Below, piece after piece: positions 22,901 through 34,351 of a stretch of 64,000 nt of DNA (the stretch's first letter is position 1; every line of letters begins with the position of its first letter). A model generated the notes under the pieces. The model made no database searches. It was not told the origin of the DNA and saw nothing but the letters and a program-made list of their open reading frames with translations. The stretch comes from Hyalella azteca (taxonomy: Eukaryota; Arthropoda; Malacostraca; Amphipoda; Hyalellidae): contig NW_025941525.1 of the NCBI RefSeq assembly GCF_000764305.2, positions 1 to 64,000 on the forward strand, given 5' to 3'. The translations under genes were made by a program, and so were the position numbers.

Positions 22901-25900
22901 TAATACTTGAATTTGGTTGCCAAAATCTTGAGTTCAAGCCTGTAAATCTGAAATGTTTATAACATCCATAGATTATTTACTCTAACCTATACCCAGCGTT
23001 TGTCATTCAGCAGTCTTGCCCCCACGCTTTTATTTGCATCGATTAAAGAATTTTTAAAATTGATATAACCATTTTTCTTTAAAAATTATCTTCACGGATG
23101 CCGTTACTGGCGTTCATTTTTCTTTTGAGTAACATAGGATTAAGTGAGAAATAAGTACGCCTGTATATTAGCTGCACGTTTACCTTATCATCTAAACATA
23201 AATGGATTATTTGTACCGTAAGTAGCGTTTATAAAATCGTAAATAAAATTTCCCTGTAACGTGGAAGCAACCCGCTAATATAGGAGTGAACTGAGGTATT
23301 GGCGGAGAATGTAAATTAGGAGCTTCACTGTGCTGCTGGTTTCAGCGTGCGCAACGTGTGATTAAGTACGTACATAATTTGTTTGCTTAAATCGCAAGTT
23401 CACAATGAATATGAAAACAAAGAAAACGCAACGTAAATGCGCCATCCTTCATTAATCCATTACTTACTATCAGTAATTTATTTCGTGACTTATTCCACGT
23501 TAAAATTGTTCATTCCATTCCTGAGATTGTCGATAATTCTAACTGATTAATGCCAGACTTACTACGGTTTTTTCGTTTTATTCTCGTTCATTAATGTCAA
23601 TGCGAAATTTGTTGCACTTTCATTTCACTTGAAATTAGTACAAAGTTGCTGCTAATTTCATCTTCATGTCGCTCGGTTTACTACCTAAACAATCGAGTAT
23701 TCAGTGAATACGTAAGTCACTCGAGACAATACTGCCAAATATTTTACTTGACGCTCGTCAAAAGAATATGCGGTTACTTTTCGTACCAAGAGAATATGTT
23801 TTTGCTCTTACTAACCGCGTAAATATGTTGTTATTCTTACTAACCGGGGCCTATACTTTCAAAAAAAGTTAAGAGATCATAAGTTCATCAACCAATCATT
23901 GACGGCCTTTCAAGCAAAATCCACCAATCATAGACAAGAAAATAGAGCTTAAGTACTTACGTTCACTTAGCGAGTTTTGAAAGTATGGCCCCAGGTTAAT
24001 ATGTTGTTACTTGTACGTATCCCAGAGCTTATTTTGCTCTTGCTAACCACGCGAATGTTATCAAGTAAATGCTGAGTTCGATGCTACTCGTAGCATTGCT
24101 CATTCTACATGACCTTCGAACTTTTGTTAGTTTCACTTTTCCGTACTTTTATGCTTGTATATCCTTGCATGTATTGAAATACCACTTAAAATTCAAATAG
24201 CTGCGTTCGTTGGTGCAAGCATAGAATTGGAATCGTAAATACAATCTCTCTGGCGAAGAGTTACATAGGACCCAGGGCTGTTGTCGACATTACTTTTTAC
24301 AGAATACAATTCTGAGAAGTTGTATTTCGTTATTTAGATTCTGAGGGTTGTTGGAAATATCGATTTTGAGCGTGTAGTATAATTTGCTATTTAGGCGCCT
24401 GGATACCATGCATAGGAGGCTTGATTTGCACGAACTATGACTACTTGATTTATGACATAATCTTCCCTACTGATACTTTCCGTGGTCATGTATTTCTACA
24501 TGTCAGTACGCGCTATCTTCTCTACTTAGCCTTGTGCACTCCGTCCTCAGTTAGAAATTGTGGATCAATAGCGACGTTTTTTCAATTGCGACTCATACTG
24601 GAAATATTAACATGCGCCAGTGAAGAGTCTGAATATCGGATTATGCGCGTCAATTTCTTGACCGAACGTTCATTGATTTTTGCTCAGCCATTTTCCTCAA
24701 TAACCAAAAAATTGGAGGAATTAACTGATATAATGTCTAATTGATACGCTTACTGAATTTTTAGTCTTTAGAATTTAGAAAAGTTTTATAGAAAAGTTTT
24801 AAGTTGGGAAAAGTTGTCTCAAAGTTATCTAAGAAATTTCCTATCTTTATTGAAAATGTTTTCTTTACACCAAGATTGTTTTATTTGTGTGCAAAACGTA
24901 GCGCGGGAGAAGAAAGATATTTTATTTGTGTTTTTTTTTAATATCTCTGGTATTAATTGAGAACAAAGTTAAATTAGTTTTTGCCTTGTGGCATCTTCCG
25001 CGTTTATTCACCTCACAACTCTTTTGTAATCATGTCATTTGGGGAAGAACGATTGTTATGAAATTTATATTTAAATTAGTTTATGATGAAAACTTGAAAA
25101 TATTTAACTTTTTTTTTCTATGTAAGTATTATAGTCTTGATTCGAGAGTTGAGACTTGATGCTGGTGTTGATGTAGAATTTGCTTGTTTCTTCCACAGAC
25201 GGACAATATGCTGCAGATCTCCGAAGACGACATGCAGTGAGTGTGACTAGAAATATAGAAATTAAAATGTATAGTTGCTGAAGCTTGAGGCAACAAATGC
25301 TGTAATAACTCATTCAGCGAACTCTCGCTTCAACGAACAAGTTCCAAAATCCATTAAAAATATGAAATATGACGTCCCCGCGAAAATTTCATTTCAATGC
25401 GTTTAAATACTTCTGGACCTATGGAAAAAATAAATGCTTCTAGACCTCTGAAAAACCGCACAGGCGAAGTTTCATTAACTTTCATTCAGAACCCCTTAGC
25501 ATCTTCGACCAGCGTTCCCTGCATTGCTCCCATGTGTGTTGTGTCGAGCGCTCGACAACCAAACACGAATTAGTTCGTTGAAGTGAGGGTACACTGCACT
25601 ATTGTTTAGGGTGAAGCGATGGGACACTGTGGTCAGCATTACTTATGTTAACTTTGGCGTAGCACAGACTTCTCTAAATCTGAATGAATGATATCTTGTT
25701 GGTTTTGATATATGCCTGTCTCTGTCTCAACCTGGAGATTGAATGAGAAGACTATGCTCCTCCTCTTAATTTCAGTTTTGATCCCTGCTAGAATCCTTTC
25801 AATGATGTTGTCCGGTAAATATTCATCAGATTATTTACTCACTTTATTAATATTCAAAAGTTGTTAATTTATAATTCGTTTTGCCTTATTATTTTATGGA

Positions 25901-28900
25901 AATTCTAAATAGGAATACTTTCTTACATTCTTGAGCTAGTGCGAAGAACCTTTTTCTCTGAGATTCGAGTTTTCCAAAGTTATATTCATATGTCCTATAG
26001 TCCAAATCACAATAACCGTTCCATTTTCGTTGTAAAAAACTGTGCCAGATTTTCTATTGCCGATAGAATTTATGATAACACTTAGCTTAGAAAGGTGGTG
26101 GTCCTGAAATATTTTTGTCGTATACAGATCTAACAATCGTTGGTGTCTTGCTGTTTTATGTATCGAGCTCTCAACTGTGATGGCACGTAGAAATATATTT
26201 TACCGCCCTGCTATTTTACAAGGTCAAGAGCATGCCCTTCATTAAAGGTCTCTGTGAGTCGCTCTTTTGTGGGAGTCTTCAATACACATTTTCAGGAACA
26301 TTCTAACATTCTTGTGGGAATTTTGGGGGCCTGATTCTTTCCCGTATAACAAGTTCTTCAAATATCAGTTTTTCATGACTGCATATATCAATTTATTTCT
26401 TGATGATCTACGTTGAGAGTCTGATCCATGATTAATAGTAGTTTGTTTTAACCTAATGGTAGCATTGCAGTTAGACTTATTCCTCTCGTGATGAGCGTGT
26501 TCCCATAACGCTACCAACCTGCGTGCCCTAACTATGATCACACCCCAGGACGGCTAAGGACATGATCAATGCTATGACCTATAGTCTGTCCTTCGACGAA
26601 AACGGCTTCGAGACGCCCAACACGTCTACCGGCGCCGCATCCTCCTGCACCGTCTCGGGCGCCACCGCTGGCCACTCTTCTCCCACGGGCGATTTCGATG
26701 GGGCCAATTCAGACGCCGGCTCTGCTGATCTCTTCGAGAAGCTCTGCAGGAAGAATTTGTTCAGCGATAGCGCCACGGACGATCAGTTCTGGGATGACAA
26801 GGAACAGACCATTTCTTTCGCTCCTAATGCACATACAGTGTGAGTATTTTGTCTTCAGTTGTTTGTGTCTTAGGTTGTGAGATTAATAAAACCTGATACT
26901 GAGACAGTGACAGTTTTGCCCTTTTATTGGAGTCGTCAATTTTGTGAAATTTAAAAGAACATGGCTTTGGAAAGAATTGTCGTGCGACAAATACAGCAAT
27001 CACGGTGAGCAATGGCATCGATCACGTGGAAAGGACCTTATATTACAGTTTAAAGTATCTAGAGATATTTTTGGAGGTACAATAACTTTTTTTTATCACT
27101 CATGACGTATCGTTCTCACTTTGCATTAACTGGATTAATTTTGCTCCTGCATTTCTCAGAAATGACGCTGAAGTCCACAGCTCAGACGAAGAAGATGAGA
27201 ACGAAAAGGACGATATGAACTCGGGACGCCTGGATACTTCCATGGAGGTCGATGATCTACGAGACGGTGCGTTGTTGGGTCCGTCACCGTCCGTGGCGTG
27301 CATTGACAACCAGCCAGGGCTTCTGGACTATTGCCCTTATTAAGACTTTTTATTGAGTCTTGAATACGATTGCTCCAATCATTCGTTGCATGATCCTTTC
27401 GCAAGTCGTGTTCTTAGAAAGTCAAGTTAAAGCCTGCTATTACGGTACTCGAGGGTGTTTAATGGTCAGCTTTAGTGATTTAACTTCAACATCATCTGAA
27501 TTTTCAGTTAAGATAATAGCTCTTGGATTGAAGCAAGTAGTTAAAGAGTGTGACATTTTTCCGGCATCAATATTCAAAGCGTCTAAGAAGAGACCTAAAT
27601 CTCTGTATTGGTTTTTAGGGATTTTATTTGACGTTTCCCTAAATATTGACATTGTGGTACTCCAACGATTTTTAGTAACTAAATTAATTGGACGCTTTCT
27701 GTGTGATGATAATATAGAGATAGGCAGCGTAAATTGTCACTGTTCCATCAAAATCCTATCATGCCATATGGATTTGAGTTTATTTTCCTTGTCATCAACC
27801 TGCAACTTGAACACTGCATTGTATGACATGGTAATGACACAAGAACTGAAGGATTATGTTCAAATTTTCGTTGCTGTCGACAGATTGGGAGTCTGTGTTT
27901 GACCGACGCAGTAGTGACCCGCCCGCCCCTGTTGTCGCTGCTTCTGCAGGAGTTTTCCCACGGACTTCCACCACTACAGTACCCGTACCTATGCCAGCTC
28001 CTGTCCCCTCCTCATCTCCATCATGCTCCCCCTCCTCTGCCTCGACTCCACCCGCAGATTTTAATCCATGGAGCACAGGAACCACATCTCCTGTTGCTGG
28101 GCCCATCCCGGCAGTGAATCCCTGGTCCGCGGGCAGTCCTCAGACTTCAGACACTGAGGCCACCCAGATACCCCCCTGGGCCAACTTTAGTGCAAGTGCT
28201 TTCGATTCATCAGCTCCGACCGATCCTTTCAAAGGCACGAATCCTTTCGAGACTTTTCAATCCGCGGACAGTACTGGAAATTCTGCCGCTCCTTCTGAGG
28301 ACTTGACGTCTTTCAATGCCCAGTTCGCGTCGTTTGAGTCGACGGAATCTGCTACAGGTGAGTGTCAGTCGAACTCTTGTCTCATGGAAGCTTTGAAATG
28401 CCATGGCCATTTTTACTGCCGAGTTTAACATAATTCATGCATGTATTTTCAGCTTATGTGATGCTTTGTTTTAATTTATTAGCTAGTCTTACTATTTAAT
28501 TTCTTGTATCCTTTGACTTCGAATTGCCTTCTGAATCCACTTGCTTTGCGGCCCACTTTCGCACTACATTCCTTAGGATATTTTTTAATTTCTTATCCAA
28601 ATTCTTGAAAATAGATATTTTATTGATAGCCGAGGTTCACGTGTGTATTTTTTTGATATATTAAAAACAAATACAACATCATACAAATTCTAACCCTGCC
28701 TGATCAGGAGGCGGAAATGGAGCGCTCGTTCCTGAGGATGTCGCCAGTGAAGCTCCGAGCAGGTGAGTTCTTAATTAAACTTGAAACTTATTTGCCCAGT
28801 CTTATACGTCGCACTCGCTTGTAGTTGCTAGCATTGCATTGACATCCGTTCAAATGATTCGCGAACACAATGTGGTTCATCGCTGCAATTCTGAGTGATT

Positions 28901-30464
28901 TTTGCAAATAAATATGTAAGCATGTAAATATCGCTGTAAATAATTTCGCATGCAAGCGTCATAAGTTCATCCTTCAGTGAAGATATTCTATGAATACTTA
29001 GGTTGTTAAGCCCAGTAATTCTTAGGTCTTGAATGAACCAAACTAGTGCTTTTTGAATGTGATGTTTAAATTGGTCGTGATGAGAAATGTTGCCTGTTAG
29101 CAGCAAGATTCCACGCTATTCTTTCTTTTTCGCGAGGCAATTAACATGATCTTGAATTTTACATGATCTTGAATTTTCTGAATTATAATGAGTTTAAATT
29201 TTTATTGACAGTTTGGTAAAGATTTTCAATGTTCTTTTTTCACAGTATCAAGAATTTTTTTCTAAAAATTTACGTTTCATTTTGAAACCTTTACTGATTT
29301 GTATGTAAATGTGCGTGACCTTTGAATGTGAACGAATTACCGTACGTACGCGAATTGTGAATGTATAAGTGAGTTGAAACGTGCAAGAGTTGTGAATGTG
29401 AATGTAAATATATAAGAGAGTTAAAACGTGCACGAGCTGTGAATGTTACGCGAGTGTGAACGTGTTCATGTGAGATTGAACGTGCGTGACTTGTGAAAGT
29501 ATACGTGAGCATGAGTGTTCTACCTTGACGGGCCATCTCATTCTACATCATCTTAAGTAACAGAACACGAATGCACGCACTAATCGTTGGAAGTACTCGT
29601 AGTTGCTTATACGCTTGCATGGAATAACCAGCATGTCGCTTGTGTGTGGTCGCAGTGCCGTTGATGGAACTCAAGACTCGTCTGCTTCTGCCACATTAAC
29701 ACAACACGAACAAAAAGACCAGGAACTACAGTCCAACTTCCAGTAAGTGCTTCATGGCTGCGACGAGAGTCTCCTCTTATAGAATAGATCAAGGCATGTA
29801 ACTAAACTTAGCCGCTTGATTTATTACTTGATTACTAAACTTAGCCGCTTATCAGAATTTTACATTTAATCTTCGATTTCACTCGCAGGAAAATAAATTT
29901 GATCACAACTGCAAAAATACGTACTTGTGTGTAGCGATTTTTCTTCATCCACTAGCCCGCTTACTTTTCCCATCTTTAGATTTTCAATTTTTTAATCACT
30001 TCGTTATTAAAGAATATTGTAGGATTTTTATTTTAAAAATGTGCACTTGTTCATTTTATTGAGTTTTAACAGTTTTAAGCATGTTTCTTTTACTTTGTAC
30101 TGTGACATTTTTCCTCAGTTTCCTGGCTGGTATTGGCGTTTTAAAGTCTGGAGCTGTGCCTAATTCCGAAGAAAGCGATGTAGAAAAACATGAATTAGCC
30201 GAGCCAAAGCCAATTGCTAGTTTATTGAAGGATCTTGCAACTCAAGAAACTGTAACGGCTGAAGTGGAAGAGCAAATTTCCGAAGCGTGTGAAGATGCTA
30301 ATGTGGCCGACCGAAAATCAGTGGAAGATACTTCCGAAAAAATGGAAATTGATACCGAGACTCAAGAAAAAAACGATGTCGAAACCCTCGCTACCAAAGT
30401 TGAGGAAGTTGATCTACCAGTTGGCGATGGAAGCAAAGTTCCATCAGGAAATTCAGGTCCTTGA
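7931..30464 (+). CDS. PPP6R3: Protein phosphatase 6 regulatory subunit (SAPS domain), 21 coding exons, 1,256 aa
   Basis: Scaffold that binds PP6 catalytic subunit through its SAPS helical-repeat domain and directs it to substrates; cytoplasmic/nuclear. Coding exons: 7931-7993, 8180-8259, 9176-9358, 10190-10280, 11365-11535, 12177-12433, 12827-13027, 13552-13696, 14913-15062, 16088-16709, 17081-17186, 17854-17980, 18505-18597, 20915-20998, 25199-25236, 26549-26839, 27160-27266, 27884-28357, 28708-28762, 29656-29742, 30119-30464. Phases agree at every junction and the total is 3,771 bp. Family landmarks: start [20 protein letters not shown], then [20 protein letters not shown] (~22-41), [13 protein letters not shown] (~116-128), [11 protein letters not shown] (~170-180), VGNTRL (~409-414), NNFLHTLVE (~454-462), [13 protein letters not shown] (~704-716), [11 protein letters not shown] (~871-881). 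It is longer than human PPP6R3 (about 870 aa) because of low-complexity segments in exons 10 and 18. Which vertebrate paralogue is closest is not resolved. Odd points: a GC donor after exon 1 and tandem arrays on five splice junctions. Confidence 0.93.
8960..9175 (+). repeat. Tandem array 3 x 72 bp ending at the PPP6R exon 3 acceptor
   Basis: Units start at 8960, 9032 and 9104 with TCTCTTCACATTGTTGTA, and each ends with a pyrimidine tract and CAG. The real exon 3 starts at 9176, exactly one period later and with the same TCT, so each unit ends in a copy of the acceptor. Using an upstream copy would enter stop codons within a few residues (for example TAA or TGA after CACATTGTTG). Confidence 0.93.
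9392..9592. mobile_element. Short hAT-like MITE in PPP6R intron 3
   Basis: 201 bp beginning CAGTGGTTCCAAAACTTTTT and ending CACTTTGGGAACCACTG, the widespread CAGTGGTTCCCAAA hAT terminal repeat. An identical 8-bp target duplication, ATCTAGAG, occupies 9384-9391 and 9593-9600. No coding capacity. Confidence 0.92.
11365..11535 (+). CDS. PPP6R3: PPP6R coding exon 5
   Basis: 57 codons including [11 protein letters not shown] and [15 protein letters not shown], one of the most conserved stretches of the SAPS domain. Donor is GCC|GTGAGA. Its last 20 bases lie inside the 52-bp tandem array, so two further copies of this donor follow downstream. Confidence 0.92.
11516..11671 (+). repeat. Tandem array 3 x 52 bp on the PPP6R exon 5 donor
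   Basis: Units start at 11516, 11568 and 11620 (TTCGCTGCAGGATACATGCC, then GTGAGA). The first is the authentic exon end plus donor; the other two repeat 20 exonic bases and the donor with one or two differences. Confidence 0.93.
11780..12214 (+). repeat. Tandem array 7 x 62 bp on the PPP6R exon 6 acceptor
   Basis: Acceptor copies TTTGCAG|TGGGTGC place TGG at 11806, 11868, 11929, 11991, 12053, 12115 and, authentically, 12177. Each unit carries about 37 bases matching the exon's 5' end followed by a pyrimidine-rich tract and CAG. The copies read W-V-(R/H)-(N/H)-T-P-(L/F)-(V/I)-S-L-S-I where the real exon reads [12 protein letters not shown]. Confidence 0.95.
12177..12433 (+). CDS. PPP6R3: PPP6R coding exon 6
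   Basis: Continues the SAPS helices ([15 protein letters not shown], then [14 protein letters not shown], matching the family's NWLNEEKIIQRLVE and SNASQSLCEI stretch) and adds an arthropod-type Gly/Ser-rich insertion ([18 protein letters not shown]). The acceptor was chosen because it keeps phase 0 with exon 5 and is the only copy leading into non-repeated coding sequence. Confidence 0.9.
14913..15062 (+). CDS. PPP6R3: PPP6R coding exon 9
   Basis: Fifty codons with [20 protein letters not shown], the counterpart of VGNTRLNVIRLISSLLQT in vertebrate PPP6R. Ends ...CATTATA|GTGAGT. The last 53 exonic bases are the start of the downstream array. Confidence 0.93.
15010..15402 (+). repeat. Tandem array 5 x ~79 bp on the PPP6R exon 9 donor
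   Basis: Units begin ACTATAAGATCCATCACAC at 15010, 15089, 15171, 15250 and 15329 (one is 82 bp; the last lacks three bases). Each has the final coding bases of exon 9 ([15 protein letters not shown]) and the donor ATA|GTGAGTACT. The exonic portions are nearly identical among copies. Using a downstream donor would read into an early stop. Confidence 0.95.
16088..16709 (+). CDS. PPP6R3: PPP6R coding exon 10 (largest), SAPS end plus low-complexity insert
   Basis: The first 30 codons ([19 protein letters not shown]) match the vertebrate segment FFKYTWNNFLHTQVEIC. The remainder, about 175 residues rich in Ala, Ser, Pro and Asp, has no counterpart in vertebrate PPP6R and is probably a disordered loop inside the SAPS domain, since SAPS motifs resume in exons 11-13. 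Confidence 0.9.
17854..17980 (+). CDS. PPP6R3: PPP6R coding exon 12
   Basis: GC-rich exon encoding [19 protein letters not shown], corresponding to the vertebrate GYMGHLTRIANCIVHS block near the end of the SAPS domain. The donor CAG|GTGCTC is weak, and two further copies of it lie downstream in a 53-bp array. Confidence 0.9.
17978..18135 (+). repeat. Tandem array 3 x 53 bp on the PPP6R exon 12 donor
   Basis: Units start CAGGTGCT at 17978, 18031 and 18084, then continue GTGACGTGTCACTGCGGG. The first CAG is the exon end. Only the last few exonic bases are included, so this array is mostly intronic. Confidence 0.9.
18598..20914 (+). other. PPP6R intron 13, nothing recognised
   Basis: T-rich intron of 2.3 kb. 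Short open frames at 19395-19589 and 20028-20297 show no family similarity. No exon with matching phase and no transposon ends were found. Confidence 0.5.
22705..22850. mobile_element. MITE copy 1 (GGGGCCATACTTTCAAAA family)
   Basis: 146 bp with ends GGGCCTATACTTTCAAAA and TTTTGAAAGTATGGCCCC, i.e. inverted terminal repeats. The interior shares CAATCATTGACGGCCTTTCA with copy 2 at 23846-23992. No coding capacity; superfamily not assigned. Confidence 0.85.
23846..23992. mobile_element. MITE copy 2 (same family, same orientation)
   Basis: 147 bp, about 90% identical to 22705-22850, with better-preserved GGGGCC ends. Target duplication not clear. Confidence 0.85.
26549..26839 (+). CDS. PPP6R3: PPP6R coding exon 16
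   Basis: Encodes the conserved post-SAPS segment: [11 protein letters not shown] and [13 protein letters not shown], matching vertebrate LFEACCKERIQQF and WEEKHIAFTP. A Ser/Thr/Gly-rich linker lies between the N-terminal [11 protein letters not shown] part and these motifs. Confidence 0.92.
27884..28357 (+). CDS. PPP6R3: PPP6R coding exon 18
   Basis: Begins WESVFD (vertebrate WSANFD) and is otherwise Pro/Ser/Thr-rich, with three repeated aromatic-turn words: FNPWSTG, VNPWSAG and IPPWANF, then [12 protein letters not shown]. The NPW/NPF pattern resembles short linear motifs in endocytic proteins, but no function is claimed. Confidence 0.88.
30119..30464 (+). CDS. PPP6R3: PPP6R last coding exon
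   Basis: 115 codons, acidic (many Glu/Asp with KMEIDTETQ), ending SGNSGP and TGA, comparable with the acidic vertebrate tail ending NGPV. Earlier bases in the same open frame encode a hydrophobic run before the acceptor TTCCTCAG and are intronic. Confidence 0.85.
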
Positions 30465-33400
30465 TTGACGACGGGATTAGTTTCGAACTCACGTTCTTAA
30501 GGTGAGTTAAGATGCCACATTCCTGAGGTCACACAATTTACACTCAAACTGGCAACCAAGTGGCAGTGTTCACTGGACACCAATAACAGTGCAATAATTT
30601 TGGATCTGTAGCCATCTTCAATTTTCTCTATGCCGAGTCTTTAGTCCATGTTTATCGTTAGGTACATCTTCATGCAACTGTCTTATCCTCTGCCTTAATT
30701 GCAACTCAAACCCTTTGGAGAATTTACACACCCGGGCACTGCTCGTAAATCATAAATGCGATAGCAATCAACCTTGAAAGTTATGAAACCATACTCGAAA
30801 TGACATACAGTTCAGTATCACCAATTTTAATTCTTCCTTTTGTAAATCTATTTGTTTTCCAACCTATCTGTCCCGAAACTATAAATTTTGAACGTGTGAT
30901 GCAAGCGGCTCCATGCTTAGCTTGTTAATGCACTCGTGAGTAAATGCAAGTTCACTAAAACTGTGTACGTGGCTGCAGGTTTGTTTCCGTGGCTGATCAG
31001 AATATTTTTTTACATGTAGCTATTCTCTTTTCGATTTGATTTCATAATTTTCCCTGCATTTATTATAATTATCGTTGCTGTCTTCACCATGATAAGTTTC
31101 AAAAGCTTCAATTGCTGCCTGAGATTTTCTCATTCCTTTGAAATCTTTGCAGTTACCTTCTTTAAAATAGCTTTAAAAGTATGTTAGTTTGGTAACCATC
31201 GTCACAAATAACGATTTCAAACCTTAAATGATGTTCACTTTGTGTGGTATTATAAACGTCGCTAAATTACGATTTTAGGTGAACTTGTTGTTCTTGTATT
31301 TGACAAGGTTTATTTTGCAGGTACAACGGTGGTGTGTAATTAGAGGCTACAGAGGGCCGTGTCCACCATGCCACGAGGATCTCTCCATTGCTGATCTTCC
31401 TTCCTTAGACTTGCTGTCACCCTTCACCGACGCTCATAATTTCTTCCTTCTAAGCCATGTTGAAATTGCCGTGTTACTGAGTCAAGACCTTGTGTATATT
31501 CTAGTTAGACTCCTGGTTGATGGCAACGTGTGTTGAGTTCACCTATCAGGAATGTATCCAAAATCTCGCGTTATTCGATAAGTTAACGATGAAACCGCCG
31601 TGTTTTTGTGGTGCTAACTTTTCTAAAGTCTGACCTTTGTTGATGAAGTTGCTCAGTAATAATCATAAAATGATTACGTTGATAAGCTTCGATGCCACCC
31701 ACTCCCTCCAAAGATGCGTATTCTTCGTTTTTTTTCTTTGCTGAGCTCAATGCCTAGGATCAAAAGCCAATATTCGCTCATCTGCGTCTCTTTCTATTGT
31801 GTTCCGTTGTATGTTTGGGATCTAGTAGGACTTCGTCTGCTGTCTTGAGTAAATTAATATATTGTCATTAATATCTTTAGTCCTAAGTATATTTATGTTT
31901 GTTTTATTTTCATGGTGATTTGTTTAGCGTGAAGTGTTGTGGTCGAGCAGCATTGCAATGTTGATTAGTACGAAGCGCAGTGGCCTCCTGAGCCCGTCCC
32001 TACCGTCATCTTGCCTCGTAAATTTTGTAGATAAGAAATTCAAGTGGGATGCTTCCTTACTACTCAGCAGTCTCTAGCTTATGTGCCACTAACTGCCTCA
32101 TTCTCGTCCTTTGATTTACTAATCCTTAACTATTTATTCTCTTATGTTTTTTACAACTCTTATTTAGCAGAAACAGGCGCGTCATTTCCGTCTGCTGCGT
32201 CAACTCAGTTTCATTGATGGTAGATTTGATGTTCTCTGATGCACACTTCATGACGTCATCGTTAGTGGAAAACTTTCGCTTGATTATTATTCTTTTATTT
32301 TATTAGGACTTACCATTATATATCTCATCCAACCATTTGTTTCCAATATCATGTAAAAATGTTTGAAAGTTACTCTCACTTGTACATTGAGGTGTGTAAT
32401 AGAGCTGTGATAGCTATAGCAATTCCTTACTAATACTGTACACTTTTATTTATTGGTGAACTGCTTGCTGGTGCAATGATCTTGATGTTTCTGCTTGGGA
32501 ATGACCGCTGTATGCGCCACCCCACGCAATCTTACGTGGCCTTTTTCCACTCGAATTTCAGTAGGATGTTGTGAGGTTCCTCTGTTTCTAACGAGGGCGC
32601 TTCAAACGGTACCAGTTTTATAATGGATCTTGGTATTTTTTATGGAATGACTTCGCTCCATGCATTCCTTAGACTCCAGATCGCAGAAACGAGAAAGTCG
32701 AGTGCAAGACGCCTATTTCTTTGATGTTTCTACGCCTCCCTCATAATCGTCATTGCCAGTTGATCAGCAGTGAGACAACGCACACAATACCTAGTAGCTC
32801 GGGCTGACATGCCCCTGCTGACATCTGCAAGTGACCGGCGACAGTCCTGCCAGTCACGTGCTGATATTAGCTCCATTCCCAGTCAAATGCTGACATCAGG
32901 GCAGGTAGAAAGTCGCGTAACATAAGCTGAACATTTCCGCTTGCTTAAGACTCCAAAGAAATCCCTCTCACTGCGATACAACTTCTAAGCCTCAGGTCGT
33001 TAAGTTAGGCAACTTGTCCTGTTCCAATTAGTATTATTTTCATGAAACTCATGCCATGAAGTTATTTTAATATATATCTTACTCCTAGCGAGTACTTTTA
33101 AATGTTGGAGTGAATAATGTGAATATAAAATTTCAATAAATAGTTGGATTTTCGTTGTAGCATATTTAGTTCATGCACGAAATGAAAACGTTCTTTTTCC
33201 TTCGAAATGAAGCTAATAGGCGCCAAGGTTCTATTCAATGATACCAATGCTTCTGAGACTGCGTGATGACAGCCAACATATCCACTCAAACCTGACCTCA
33301 AATTATCTACTTGTGATTTATCTTCAGTATGTAATTAGTGTGCCGCTCATATTTTTGTCATCATTCATTATTATTACTTATTATTATTCATCCTACTGTT

Positions 33401-34212
33401 GTTGTTGCCTTGGAACACGTTTATAGAGAAACTTGTAATATTTCAGTGGTTCAAACGGTGCCTCAGTAAAGAAAAATATACGTAATTGTCCCTTTGATTA
33501 CTGTCCTAATATTAGATCCTTCGACAGTAATTAGCGAGCATTGTTTATGGAGCAGTATTGTTTTCAGGTACTCTGTTCAATATTCCTCGTATTAATGGTT
33601 ATTTTGCATTCCAGGTAGTAAATTGGAGTTTATTTAGGGATTAAGACTCTACATTAATTTGCGGCAGTCATTGCTGACATCAAGGTTCTTTCACTTATGT
33701 TGTAAGTTAGTCTTCGACAGTGGAAAACTGAATTCAGCAGTGCCCCCCCCTCCCAAAAAAAATTTAGATCGTTTAATTCATGAGTATAGATGTTGAATAC
33801 ATCCTGAACTGCCTGAAGGTAAGATAGCGATTGATAAATGCAAGTGACTGATTATATTTTACTGAAATCAAGTTTGGCGTAGTACAGAAAATATTTCTTA
33901 CAATTATCTCCGCACGACACTAGCATTGAGGGTTCTCGAACCCTACATACAAACGTAACTTGCCACACTTTTATCTAAGGGGAGAATGCCACAACAATCT
34001 ACAAGACGCAACCCCAAATGTATCATGTGTACAACTGACACATAATCTACCGAACGATAATGTGGAGCAACACATTCCGAAAAATAAATTAGGAACTGCT
34101 TAAAAACTCGATAATCTGTGACAGCAACAACATGGTTATGATGACAAAAGTGTGCAGAGTCGGATAGTTGACTCATAAATATATTCTCATCAAAATTTAG
34201 ACAATACTAAAT
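30465..34212 (+). other. Probable 3' UTR of PPP6R and convergent intergenic region
   Basis: T-rich on the + strand, as in the PPP6R introns, with no recognisable coding sequence. A candidate polyadenylation signal AATAAA lies at 33135-33140, which would give a 2.7 kb 3' UTR; earlier non-canonical signals cannot be excluded. Confidence 0.35.
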
Positions 34213-34218
34213 TTTATT
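34213..34218 (-). terminator. Candidate PARL polyadenylation signal
   Basis: AATAAA on the minus strand (TTTATT on +), 134 bp past the PARL stop codon. Confidence 0.5.
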
Positions 34219-34351
34219 TTTTAACATCGAATTTGTCGTTTCTCTAATTAATTAACCAACAATTATTATCCAAATTAATCTAATTATTCTCCACTAAATT
34301 AACTAACACTTGCATAATGACAGTTAAAAAATTGCAGCGGTATGACTATAG

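Larger units (their letters stand above)
20999..25198 (+). other. PPP6R intron 14 (4.2 kb) with two MITEs
   Basis: The longest intron of the gene. Apart from the paired MITEs at 22705 and 23846 and an AT palindrome near 21883-21913 (TTAAGAGTTAAT arms), nothing was recognised. Confidence 0.5.

Noticed and set aside
31279..31536. + strand 85-codon frame downstream of PPP6R
   Set aside because: No recognisable family, in AT-rich DNA, no splice context joining it to PPP6R; probably 3' UTR.
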